Assembly: GCA_913775005.1 (NCBI GenBank)
Contig: CAJYKY010000217.1
Span: forward strand, 1 to 5,260
Direction of reading: 5' to 3'
DNA length: 5,260 nucleotides
Source of the DNA: an uncultured Achromobacter sp.
Lineage (GTDB): Bacteria; Pseudomonadota; Gammaproteobacteria; Burkholderiales; Burkholderiaceae_B
Position 1 is the first letter of the stretch. Every line of letters starts with the position of its first letter. Under the pieces are notes generated by a model. That model saw only the letters and a list, made by a program, of their open reading frames with translations. It ran no database searches and was not told the origin of the DNA. Below are positions 1 through 5,260 of this stretch, piece after piece. Position numbers and translations under genes: made by a program.

Positions 1-444
1 CTCGCCGATCAAGAGCGCCAGGCCCGCCAGCGACACCACGCCGCCCAGCATCGCCATCAGCGTGGGCTTCTGGCGCAGCACCACCACGCCGACGGCAATC
101 GTCAGGAGCGGAATCATCGCCGTGATGATGCCCATATTGGTTGCCGTCGTGGAGGACGCCGCCACATAGGCCAGCCCCTGGTATAGCGCCATGCCCAGGC
201 CGCCCAGCACCGCGAACTTGGGCAGATACGGCAGGATCAGGCGGCGTTGCCTCCACACACCCGGCAGCGCAAACGGTGTCAGCACCGCGCCCGCCAGCGC
301 CCAGCGGTAAAAGCCGATCACGGCCGGGGAAATCACGCCGGCAGCCATCTTGGTCACGATCATGTTGACCGACCAGATCAGCGCCGCCAGCAAGGGGAAC
401 AGCAGGTAGCGGGCGGGAATGGGCGGGGTATCGGCGCGGGTCAT
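1..444 (-). CDS. EamA/DMT-family transporter, N-terminal half (runs off left edge)
   Basis: This is the first 148 residues of an inner-membrane drug/metabolite transporter superfamily (EamA) protein. Such proteins are usually about 300 residues with two EamA repeats of five helices each; what is visible is roughly the first repeat. Five hydrophobic segments can be seen, near residues 13-34, 38-60, 77-95, 100-123 and 127-146. Family-like motifs include AALIWSVNMIVTKMA (20-34), FYRWALAG (45-52) and GLAYVAASSTTATNMGI (90-106). The start is ATG at 444. It has no clear ribosome site (the preceding bases are pyrimidine-rich), but it gives a short polar N-terminus before helix 1, and the next in-frame ATG (residue 28) would cut that helix. 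Members export amino acids, metabolites or drugs; the substrate cannot be read from sequence. The gene is divergent from an AraC-family regulator, which probably controls it (inference). Confidence 0.9.
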   Translation of the reverse strand, partial: MTRADTPPIPARYLLFPLLAALIWSVNMIVTKMAAGVISPAVIGFYRWALAGAVLTPFALPGVWRQRRLILPYLPKFAVLGGLGMALYQGLAYVAASSTTATNMGIITAMIPLLTIAVGVVVLRQKPTLMAMLGGVVSLAGLALLIGE

Positions 445-495
445 AAAAGAGATGAAAAAAGATGCCAAACAGGAATAGGAGGCGAGTGTAGGCCC

Positions 496-530
496 TGTCT
501 GACATGCTGTATATAATTAAAAACAGACAT
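496..530. promoter_or_regulatory. Candidate operator: inverted repeats flanking the -10 box
   Basis: TGTCTG (496-501) and CAGACA (524-529) are perfect 6-base inverted repeats separated by 22 bases. A second pairing uses the same right arm: ATGCTGT (504-510) against ACAGACAT (523-530), which is 7 base pairs with one extra A and a 12-base centre. TGTC-T-GACA (496-504) is also a small perfect palindrome. The core GACAT recurs in direct orientation at 501-505, 526-530 and 547-551, with steps of 25 and 21 bases. The symmetry brackets the -10 box and the predicted start point, where a regulator could occlude or activate either divergent promoter. That the adjacent AraC-family protein binds here is inference. 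Confidence 0.35.
512..517 (+). promoter_or_regulatory. Candidate -10 box of the AraC-family regulator gene
   Basis: TATAAT matches the sigma-70 -10 consensus exactly and lies in the only AT-rich run of the intergenic region (510-523). Transcription would start near 524, leaving a leader of about 26 bases before the ATG at 550. No good -35 box sits 16-18 bases upstream (489-494 reads TAGGCC), so the promoter would be weak or activator-dependent. A very weak minus-strand candidate for the transporter is TATACA (513-508), 17 bases, TACACT (490-485), matching 4 of 6 positions in each box. If real, it overlaps the same AT-rich patch. Confidence 0.45.
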
Positions 531-549
531 TTCCTTGAGAACATCCGAC

Positions 550-1341
550 ATGGATTTCGCCGATTCCGCACCCATCCTGGCCGGCGATCTGCCCTACCCG
601 CTGGCTTGCCGCATCCTGCATTTCACGCCGCATTCGCGCATGCAGCGGCACACGTCGCCGTGGGCCGAGCTGAACTTCGCCCTGTCGGGCATCATGGAAA
701 TCGGCATCAACGGCATCACCTACCTTTCGCCGCCGCAGTACGCCATCTGGATACCTCCGCACGTCGAACACTGCTGCCAGAACGACGGAGAGGTGCATTA
801 CGCCTGCATCGACATCCCCGCCGCGGCATGCGCGGGCCTGCCTGAAACGCCCTGCACGCTTGAGATCCGGCCGGTCATGCGCGCGATTCTGGCTGACTTC
901 GAACGGCGCGGTATCTGCTATCCCGCCACGCCCGAAGACCGCCGGATGGCGCAGATCGTCATCGACCAATTGCGGCAAGCCCGCGCCTACGCCAGCTATC
1001 TGCCATCCACCACCGAACCCGTGCTGGCGCCGATCCTGGCGGCATTGCAGCGCCGCCCCGGCGACAAGCGCGGCGCTGCGCATTGGGCCGCCACCGCCGG
1101 CATCACCGAACGCACGCTGCTGCGCCATTGCCAGCAACACCTGGGCATGTCGTTCAATGACTGGCGCCAACGGCTGCGCGTGGTATCCGCGCTAGGCATG
1201 CTGGATGAGGGCCAATCCGTGCAGACGGTTGCGCACGAATTGGGCTACAGCACGCCGTCTGCATTCATTGCGATGTTCCAGCGATTGACCGGCGAATCGC
1301 CCGACAGCGTGCGCAAACGCCGGACGCCCGCGCCGGTTTGA
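550..1341 (+). CDS. AraC-family transcriptional regulator with N-terminal cupin domain
   Basis: This 263-residue cytoplasmic DNA-binding protein is a usual length for AraC regulators of the cupin-HTH layout. Residues about 20-90 look like a cupin-type ligand-sensing domain (R33-H34 early, then SGIMEIGINGITYLSPPQ and WIPPHVEH at 67-74). The C-terminal AraC domain has two helix-turn-helix units. The first is at about 176-205 (AATAGITERTLLRHC, then LGMSFNDWRQRLR). The second is at about 223-251 (VAHELGYSTPSAFIAMFQRLTGESP), a clear match to the AraC signature. I prefer ATG 550 over TTG 535: a weak GAGA (537-540) precedes the ATG, nothing precedes the TTG, and the predicted -10 box fits the ATG. 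The layout resembles E. coli NimR (YeaM), which controls an adjacent exporter gene. Here the divergent EamA transporter is the likely target. The ligand is unknown. Confidence 0.93.
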   Translation: MDFADSAPILAGDLPYPLACRILHFTPHSRMQRHTSPWAELNFALSGIMEIGINGITYLSPPQYAIWIPPHVEHCCQNDGEVHYACIDIPAAACAGLPETPCTLEIRPVMRAILADFERRGICYPATPEDRRMAQIVIDQLRQARAYASYLPSTTEPVLAPILAALQRRPGDKRGAAHWAATAGITERTLLRHCQQHLGMSFNDWRQRLRVVSALGMLDEGQSVQTVAHELGYSTPSAFIAMFQRLTGESPDSVRKRRTPAPV

Positions 1342-1449
1342 CCCCCCCGCACTTCGTCATCCAAGCGCCCGATGCATTGCAACGCCGATCGCGCGACAAT
1401 AACGCCTGACTTATGTATCTTGCCGTGCCGTCGCGGCTTCATCGCGCCC

Positions 1450-1454
1450 AGGAA
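1450..1454 (+). promoter_or_regulatory. Ribosome binding site that sets the start of the acidic-tail protein
   Basis: AGGAA lies 6 bases before the ATG at 1461. The alternative in-frame ATG at 1413 would add 16 residues but has no purine-rich site upstream. This supports 1461 as the start. Confidence 0.6.
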
Positions 1455-1460
1455 CCCTTC

Positions 1461-1973
1461 ATGTCCGCCTCCGCAACTCCCCCCGCCTCCGTCACCCACT
1501 TCAGCACTGCCGAACTCGACATGCTGGCCAAGACGGCGGACGCCCTCAGCGCCTATCTGGGCAAGCCGGTGCTGGCTGAAGTGGTGCTGGGCGATGAAGG
1601 CACCGAGTGGGTGACCTTCGGCGTGCCGCTGGATGAAAACGCGAAAGTCGACGAAGACCAGACCCACGTCCAGCTCGGCGGCACCAGTTCCCGCATCCTG
1701 GGCAACCGGGGCGGCCTGCCGCATACCGATGACGATACGTACGATTGCCTGTATCTGTGGGCCGTGCAGATTTCACTGAATGAAGGCGAACGCTTCATCA
1801 AGCTGGACCACGACGGCGAGGAAACCGCGTGGTCCGACAATCTGGAAGATGTGCTGCCGTTTGCGCTCACCGAGGAACCGCAAGCGGACCCCGATGAGGA
1901 AAACGAAGACGATACCGATGACGATGAAGACGACGACACGCCGTATGAGCGCGTCGACGATCACCGTCATTGA
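1461..1973 (+). CDS. Uncharacterised protein with highly acidic C-terminal tail
   Basis: I do not recognise this 170-residue protein's family. It has no signal peptide or membrane segment, so it is probably cytoplasmic. Residues 1-12 are a Ser/Ala/Pro-rich leader. Residues about 13-137 look folded: a helix-like stretch (AELDMLAKTADALSAYL, 17-33), then alternating hydrophobic strands (PVLAEVVLGD, WVTFGVPLD), a polar loop with GGTSSRILGNRGG (73-85), and CLYLWAVQISLN (96-107). Residues 143-159 carry 14 Asp/Glu out of 17, and the last residues are DDHRH. GAY-rich codons encode the tail, which makes the DNA locally low in complexity. The start at ATG 1461 is supported by AGGAA. The 119-base gap after the araC-type gene suggests its own promoter, though no convincing -35/-10 pair was found. 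It converges on the dpp operon and need not be functionally linked to it. A protein-interaction, DNA-mimic or metal-binding role for the tail is speculation. Confidence 0.85.
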   Translation: MSASATPPASVTHFSTAELDMLAKTADALSAYLGKPVLAEVVLGDEGTEWVTFGVPLDENAKVDEDQTHVQLGGTSSRILGNRGGLPHTDDDTYDCLYLWAVQISLNEGERFIKLDHDGEETAWSDNLEDVLPFALTEEPQADPDEENEDDTDDDEDDDTPYERVDDHRH

Positions 1974-1993
1974 GCCGCTAGAACCGCAGGGCC

Positions 1994-2023
1994 GGCCTGG
2001 CTGTGATGCAGCTCCAGCTGGCC
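1994..2023. terminator. GC-rich hairpin between convergent genes, possible bidirectional terminator
   Basis: GGCC (1994-1997) pairs with GGCC (2020-2023), and GCTG (2000-2003) pairs with CAGC (2015-2018). A small internal loop separates the two stems and the apical loop is 11 bases. An alternative pairing is TGATGC (2004-2009) with GCATCA (2026-2031). No T-tract follows on either strand, so it is not a canonical intrinsic terminator. The position, between two stop codons 64 bases apart, is the main argument. Confidence 0.22.
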
Positions 2024-2037
2024 CCGCATCAGTCGGA

Positions 2038-3033
2038 TCACACCGTGATCCGCCCCTCCTGCACCGCATGGCACGCGACGATCGACACTCCCGCCAGCAT
2101 CGCCACCGGCGCTTCTGTGCGGCAACGGTCATCCGCATGCGGGCAGCGCGGATGAAAGGTGCAGCCTGACGGCGGATTCAACGGGTTCGGCACTTCACCC
2201 GCCACCGCCGTACGCGGCTTGCCCGCCCCGTTGATATCGGGAATGGCCTCAAGCAGCATCCGCGTATACGGGTGCCGGGGCCGCGCGAAGAGTTCGTCAC
2301 GCGGCGCGACTTCCACCATGCGCCCCAGATACATCACGCCGACGCGATCGGCCACGTGGTGCACCACCGCCAGGTTGTGCGAGATGAACAGATAGGTCAG
2401 CCCAAGCTCGCGCTGCAAATCCTTCATCAGGTTCAGCACCTGCGCCTGCACAGAGACATCCAGCGCCGACGTGGGTTCATCGCACACCAGAAACTCCGGG
2501 TTCACTGCCAGCGCGCGTGCAATAGAAATGCGCTGACGCTGGCCGCCCGAAAACTGATGCGGGTAGCGGCCCTGGTCTGCCGGATCCAGCCCCACCTGCC
2601 GGAGCAAGTCACTGACGCGCGCCGTGCGCTCGTCCGCCGTCATCTGCGTGTGCGTCAGCATCGGTTCGGCAATGATGCGGCCCACGCGCCAGCGCGGGTT
2701 CAGGCTGGCGTACGGATCCTGGAAAATCATCTGCAAGCGCTTGCGCATCGCGCGCCCGCCTTTGTCGGACATGCGCGATAGCGGCTGCCCGTCAAAGCGG
2801 ATGTCGCCACGCGTCAGCCCATACAGGCCCACCAGCATCCGCGCCACCGTGGATTTTCCACAGCCGGACTCCCCCACCAGCGCCAGCGTTTCGCCGCGCG
2901 CAATCTCGAACGTCACGCCATCGACCGCGCGCAACATCACCTTGGGCTTGCCCGCCAGCTTGCGTTCCAACCAGGGCGGCGACACGTCGAACCAGCGTGC
3001 CGCATCCTTCACTTCAACCAAAGGCGTGCTCAT
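2038..3033 (-). CDS. dppF: Peptide ABC transporter ATP-binding protein, DppF/OppF type
   Basis: This 331-residue cytoplasmic ATPase pairs with the DppD-type ATPase to power a peptide-family importer. The nucleotide-binding domain is complete: Walker A GESGCGKST (54-62), Q-loop Q105 in IFQDPY, signature FSGGQRQR (161-168), Walker B FLVCDEP with D185/E186 and D-loop SALD, and H-loop H219. The extended N-terminus with a WLERK-like insertion before the first strand, and the length, fit DppF/OppF (E. coli DppF is about 334 residues). The C-terminal oligopeptide-transporter extension follows (RPRHPYTRMLLEAIP, 251-265). It has four cysteines, C291, C297, C304 and C321, in the spacing linked to an iron-sulfur cluster in this family. 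The ATG overlaps the dppD stop (ATGA, 3033-3030), so translation is coupled. It is the last gene of the operon. The symbol denotes the family; the substrate could be dipeptide, oligopeptide, glutathione-like or other. Confidence 0.95.
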   Translation of the reverse strand: MSTPLVEVKDAARWFDVSPPWLERKLAGKPKVMLRAVDGVTFEIARGETLALVGESGCGKSTVARMLVGLYGLTRGDIRFDGQPLSRMSDKGGRAMRKRLQMIFQDPYASLNPRWRVGRIIAEPMLTHTQMTADERTARVSDLLRQVGLDPADQGRYPHQFSGGQRQRISIARALAVNPEFLVCDEPTSALDVSVQAQVLNLMKDLQRELGLTYLFISHNLAVVHHVADRVGVMYLGRMVEVAPRDELFARPRHPYTRMLLEAIPDINGAGKPRTAVAGEVPNPLNPPSGCTFHPRCPHADDRCRTEAPVAMLAGVSIVACHAVQEGRITV

Positions 3034-4010
3034 GCTGTCACCCTGTTCTTATCGTCATGCAACCAACAGGCCGCGCGGGACGTGCCCGCCGGCAACAATT
3101 CCGGACGTTCGGTGCCGCAGCGCGGCAGGCGCTGGCCGCAACGCGGGTTGAACGCACAGCCGGGCGGAATGGCGTTCAGGCGCGGCATGCTGCCGTCGAT
3201 CTGCACCAGCCGCTGCACATGGCCTTCCAGCGACGGGATCGACCCCATCAGGCCCGCCGTGTACGGGTGACGCGGCTTGTGGATCACGTCCGCCACCGGC
3301 CCGATCTCGGCCACGCGGCCGGCATACATCACCGCCACCCGGTCAGCCGTCTCGGCGATCACGCCCATATCGTGCGTGATCAGCATCACCGCCGTGCCAT
3401 GTTCGCGGCACAGGCGCTTGAGCAGTTCGATGATCTGCGCCTGGATCGATACGTCCAGCGCCGTGGTCGGTTCATCGGCCACGACCAGCTTGGGTTCGGC
3501 CGCCAGCGCCAGCGCAATCACCACGCGTTGGCGCATGCCGCCCGAAAACTGATGCGGGTAGTGATCGATCCGTTCGCGCGCGGCGGGAATGCCGGTGGAC
3601 GCCAGCAAATCCACCGCGCGGTTGCGCGCCTGCGACCACGTCATGTCCAGATGCGTGACGATGGTCTCGGCCAATTGCCGGCCCACCGTGTACAAGGGGT
3701 TCAGCGACGTCAGCGGGTCTTGAAACACCGCGCCGATCTCGCGGCCGCGCACGCGGCGCATCTGCTCGTCGGGCAGGTTGTCGATGCGACGGCCGTCCAG
3801 CAGGATTTCACCGCCGCCAATGCGTCCGGGCGGCTCCAGCAAGCCGATGATGGACGCGCCCGTCAGCGATTTGCCGGCGCCCGATTCCCCCACCACGCCC
3901 AGGACTTCACCGGCCTGGATGGAAAAGGAGACGTCGTCCAGGGCGCGTAGTGTGCCGCGGCGCGTGGGAAATTCCACGCGCAGATTGCGGACTTCCAGAA
4001 GTGCGCTCAT
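3030..4010 (-). CDS. dppD: Peptide ABC transporter ATP-binding protein, DppD/OppD type
   Basis: This 326-residue cytoplasmic ATPase is the partner of the DppF-type subunit; E. coli DppD is about 327 residues. Motifs in order: Walker A GESGAGKS (41-48), Q-loop Q97 in FQDPLTSLNP, signature FSGGMRQR (155-162) with Met in place of the final Gln of LSGGQ as is usual in DppD/OppD, Walker B LVVADEP with D179/E180, TTALD D-loop, and H-loop H213 in ITHD. The C-terminal extension begins near KPRHPYTAGLMGSIP (245-259). It holds C285, C291, C298 and C315, the same cysteine pattern as the partner and matching the reported family iron-sulfur site. All catalytic residues are present, so it should hydrolyse ATP. 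It starts 7 bases after the dppC stop and overlaps dppF by 4 bases. The substrate is not defined by the ATPase. Confidence 0.95.
   Translation of the reverse strand: MSALLEVRNLRVEFPTRRGTLRALDDVSFSIQAGEVLGVVGESGAGKSLTGASIIGLLEPPGRIGGGEILLDGRRIDNLPDEQMRRVRGREIGAVFQDPLTSLNPLYTVGRQLAETIVTHLDMTWSQARNRAVDLLASTGIPAARERIDHYPHQFSGGMRQRVVIALALAAEPKLVVADEPTTALDVSIQAQIIELLKRLCREHGTAVMLITHDMGVIAETADRVAVMYAGRVAEIGPVADVIHKPRHPYTAGLMGSIPSLEGHVQRLVQIDGSMPRLNAIPPGCAFNPRCGQRLPRCGTERPELLPAGTSRAACWLHDDKNRVTA
3041..3044 (-). promoter_or_regulatory. Ribosome binding site of the DppF-type gene, inside dppD
   Basis: AGGG on the minus strand lies 7 bases before the ATG at 3033, within the last codons of dppD. It supports this start and coupled translation. 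Confidence 0.55.
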
Positions 4011-4014
4011 GGTT

Positions 4015-4019
4015 ACCTC
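4015..4019 (-). promoter_or_regulatory. Ribosome binding site of the DppD-type gene, overlapping the dppC stop
   Basis: GAGGT on the minus strand (4019-4015) begins inside the dppC stop codon TGA (4020-4018) and ends 4 bases before the ATG at 4010. A ribosome finishing dppC would sit directly over it, which favours coupled translation. Confidence 0.7.
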
Positions 4020-4932
4020 AATTCAGCCGCGGGTTGAGCGCATCGCGCAGCCAGTCACCCAGAAGGTTGACCGACAGCACCAGCAGCACCAGCGCCGCGC
4101 CCGGGAAAATGGTGATCCACCATTCGCCCGAAAACAGGAAGTCATTGCCGATACGGATCAGCGTACCCAGCGACGGCGCCGTTGGCGGCACCCCGACGCC
4201 CAGGAACGACAGCGTCGCCTCGGTAATGATGGCGGTGGCCAGATGCACCGTCGCCAGCACCAGCACCGGCCCCAGCACATTGGGCAACACGTGGCGGAAC
4301 ATGATGACCGGAGACGCCACGCCGATGACGCGCGCCGCCTGCACATACTCACGGTTCTTTTCCACCAGCGTCGAGCCGCGCACCGTGCGCGCGTATTGCG
4401 GCCAGCCGGCCAGCGCAATCGCGCCGATCAGCACCGGGAAGGCGATGAGTTCGTGCAGTTCACGCGGCACGGCAGCCCGCGCCACGCCGTCGATCAACAG
4501 CGCGATCAGGATTGCCGGGAACGACAGCTGCACATCCGCCACGCGCATGATGAACGCGTCGATACGTCCGCCCGCATAGCCCGAGATCAGGCCCAACACG
4601 ATGCCGATCAACATCGACAGCAACACCGACGCCAGCCCGATCAGCAGCGACACGCGCGTGCCGTACAGGATGGCCGAATACAGATCCCGGCCTTGGCTGT
4701 CCGTGCCCAGCAGATAGGTCGCTTGGCCGTTGGCCTCCCAGGCTGGCGGCAGCAGCGCGTCCAGCAGTTCGACCTTGGTCAGGTCGAAGGGATTGTGCGG
4801 CGCGACCCAGCCGGCCCCGAACGACCCGATCAGCAGGGTCGCCAGCAGCAGGGTCGCCACGATGGCCACGGGCGCCCGGCGCCAGGCCCAGGCAATGTCG
4901 CTGTTCCACCAGCGTTTGAGTACAGCGCGCAT
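4018..4932 (-). CDS. dppC: Peptide ABC transporter permease, DppC/OppC type
   Basis: This is a 304-residue inner-membrane permease that forms the channel with DppB. It has an OppC-type N-terminal region with helix 1 at about 22-44, then the periplasmic segment WVAPHNPFDL (42-51). The hallmark LLGTDSQGRDLYSAILYGTR follows at 74-93, then helices near 95-118, 134-150, 163-180, 220-246 and 272-296. The cytoplasmic EAA loop that contacts the ATPases is EYVQAARVIGVASPVIMFRH (195-214) followed by VLPN. The C-terminus DWLRDALNPRLN is typical. I chose ATG 4932, which gives the normal family N-terminus and overlaps the dppB stop by one base (TGATG). A longer reading from 5115 would add 61 residues of Arg-rich sequence that only reads dppB out of frame. 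The length is normal and no damage is seen. Confidence 0.95.
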   Translation of the reverse strand: MRAVLKRWWNSDIAWAWRRAPVAIVATLLLATLLIGSFGAGWVAPHNPFDLTKVELLDALLPPAWEANGQATYLLGTDSQGRDLYSAILYGTRVSLLIGLASVLLSMLIGIVLGLISGYAGGRIDAFIMRVADVQLSFPAILIALLIDGVARAAVPRELHELIAFPVLIGAIALAGWPQYARTVRGSTLVEKNREYVQAARVIGVASPVIMFRHVLPNVLGPVLVLATVHLATAIITEATLSFLGVGVPPTAPSLGTLIRIGNDFLFSGEWWITIFPGAALVLLVLSVNLLGDWLRDALNPRLN

Positions 4933-5260
4933 CAGTGAGCCCCCCCGCCGCGAGTCAGCCCGGAGCGCAAGCGCGGGTCCACGACAAAATAAAGAAGATC
5001 GACGATCAGGTTGATCACCACGAACACCAGCGCGATCAGGCACAGGTACGCGGCCATTACCGGCACGTCGGCAAACTGCACGGCCTGGATGAACAACAGG
5101 CCCATGCCCGGCCACTGGAACACGGTCTCGGTCACGATGGCGAAGGCGATGATGCCGCCCAGTTGCAAGCCGGTAATGGTGATGACGGGCACCATCGTGT
5201 TCTTCAGCGCGTGGCCGAAGTGGATGGCGCGGCGCTTCAAGCCACGGGCTCGCGCGAACT
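4932..5260 (-). CDS. dppB: Peptide ABC transporter permease, DppB/OppB type (3' part only)
   Basis: These are the last ~108 residues of an inner-membrane permease that is usually 305-340 residues; the 5' part lies beyond the right edge. The reading frame is open to the edge, so the TTG at 5240 is an internal Leu codon and not a start. The visible part begins in the EAA loop (FARARGLKRRAIHFGHALKN, then TMVPVITITGLQLGG), which docks onto the ATPases. Next come a short hydrophobic segment (IIAFAIVTETVF), the conserved FQWPGMGLL turn, and a last long helix (YLCLIALVFVVINLIVDLLY) ending in FVVDPRLR, a typical DppB/OppB C-terminus. The stop TGA overlaps the dppC ATG by one base. It is the first visible gene of the operon; a substrate-binding protein gene is expected further upstream (inference). 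Confidence 0.93.
   Translation of the reverse strand, partial: FARARGLKRRAIHFGHALKNTMVPVITITGLQLGGIIAFAIVTETVFQWPGMGLLFIQAVQFADVPVMAAYLCLIALVFVVINLIVDLLYFVVDPRLRSGLTRGGGAH

Noticed and set aside
535..549. TTG start for the AraC-family gene adding five residues
   Set aside because: No ribosome site precedes it, and the ATG at 550 has a weak purine-rich site and is the common start codon.
517..1170. Minus-strand open frame of 217 codons opposite the AraC-family gene
   Set aside because: Gly/Arg/Val-rich with no family motif. The plus strand encodes a regulator with a clear AraC signature.
1377..1417. Possible promoter for the acidic-tail gene (TTGCAA with nearby ACAAT or TATGTA)
   Set aside because: No -10-like element lies at 16-18 bases from TTGCAA (the spacing to GACAAT is only 12), and the other pairs match poorly.
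1427..1437. GCCG-TCG-CGGC mini-hairpin upstream of the acidic-tail gene
   Set aside because: The 4-base stem is expected by chance in GC-rich DNA and has no associated terminator or riboswitch features.
1413..1460. ATG 1413 as the start of the acidic-tail protein
   Set aside because: No ribosome site upstream, and the added residues look unlike the body of the protein. ATG 1461 has AGGAA at good spacing.
2997..3950. Plus-strand open frame of 317 codons opposite dppD
   Set aside because: Arg/His/Gln-rich translation antisense to an ATPase with all its motifs intact; a shadow.
3778..4938. Long plus-strand open frame (386 codons) opposite dppD/dppC
   Set aside because: The translation is dominated by Arg, Gln, His and Asp with no domain signal, and it lies antisense to two clearly recognisable transporter genes. 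It is a high-GC shadow frame.
4933..5115. Upstream extension of dppC (61 extra residues)
   Set aside because: It overlaps dppB out of frame, is Arg/Gly/Pro-rich and does not resemble any OppC N-terminus. ATG 4932 gives the standard protein.

Overview
The window is GC-rich DNA with tightly packed genes. Codon use and protein style suggest a betaproteobacterium of the Alcaligenaceae type (Bordetella/Achromobacter-like). That taxonomic guess is inference from composition and gene content; no marker gene is present. I see no rRNA, tRNA, insertion sequence, CRISPR array or phage gene. No gene-free stretch exceeds about 120 bases.

Left part (1-1341): a divergent pair. On the minus strand is the first half of an EamA/DMT-family membrane transporter that runs off the left edge. 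On the plus strand is an AraC-family regulator with an N-terminal cupin-like sensor domain. They share a 105-base AT-richer intergenic region. It holds a perfect TATAAT box, an inverted repeat flanking that box, and a recurring GACAT motif. The simplest reading is a local regulator controlling itself and its neighbouring exporter, as in NimR/NimT-type pairs.

Middle (1461-1973): a 170-residue protein I cannot assign to a named family. It has a globular-looking body and an extremely acidic C-terminal tail. It is followed by a 64-base convergent gap with a GC-rich hairpin.

Right part (2038-5260, minus strand): four genes of a peptide/nickel-type (Dpp/Opp) ABC importer, read from right to left as dppB (3' part only), dppC, dppD and dppF. 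Junctions are a 1-base overlap (TGATG), a 7-base gap with the ribosome site overlapping the upstream stop, and a 4-base overlap (ATGA). This indicates one translationally coupled operon. The two permeases form the membrane channel and the two ATPases drive it. The substrate-binding protein that would define the substrate is not in the window and probably lies beyond the right edge.

Overall this is an ordinary housekeeping/accessory transport region. I found no convincing evidence of an undescribed system. The items most worth a second look are the divergent operator region and the acidic-tailed unknown protein.
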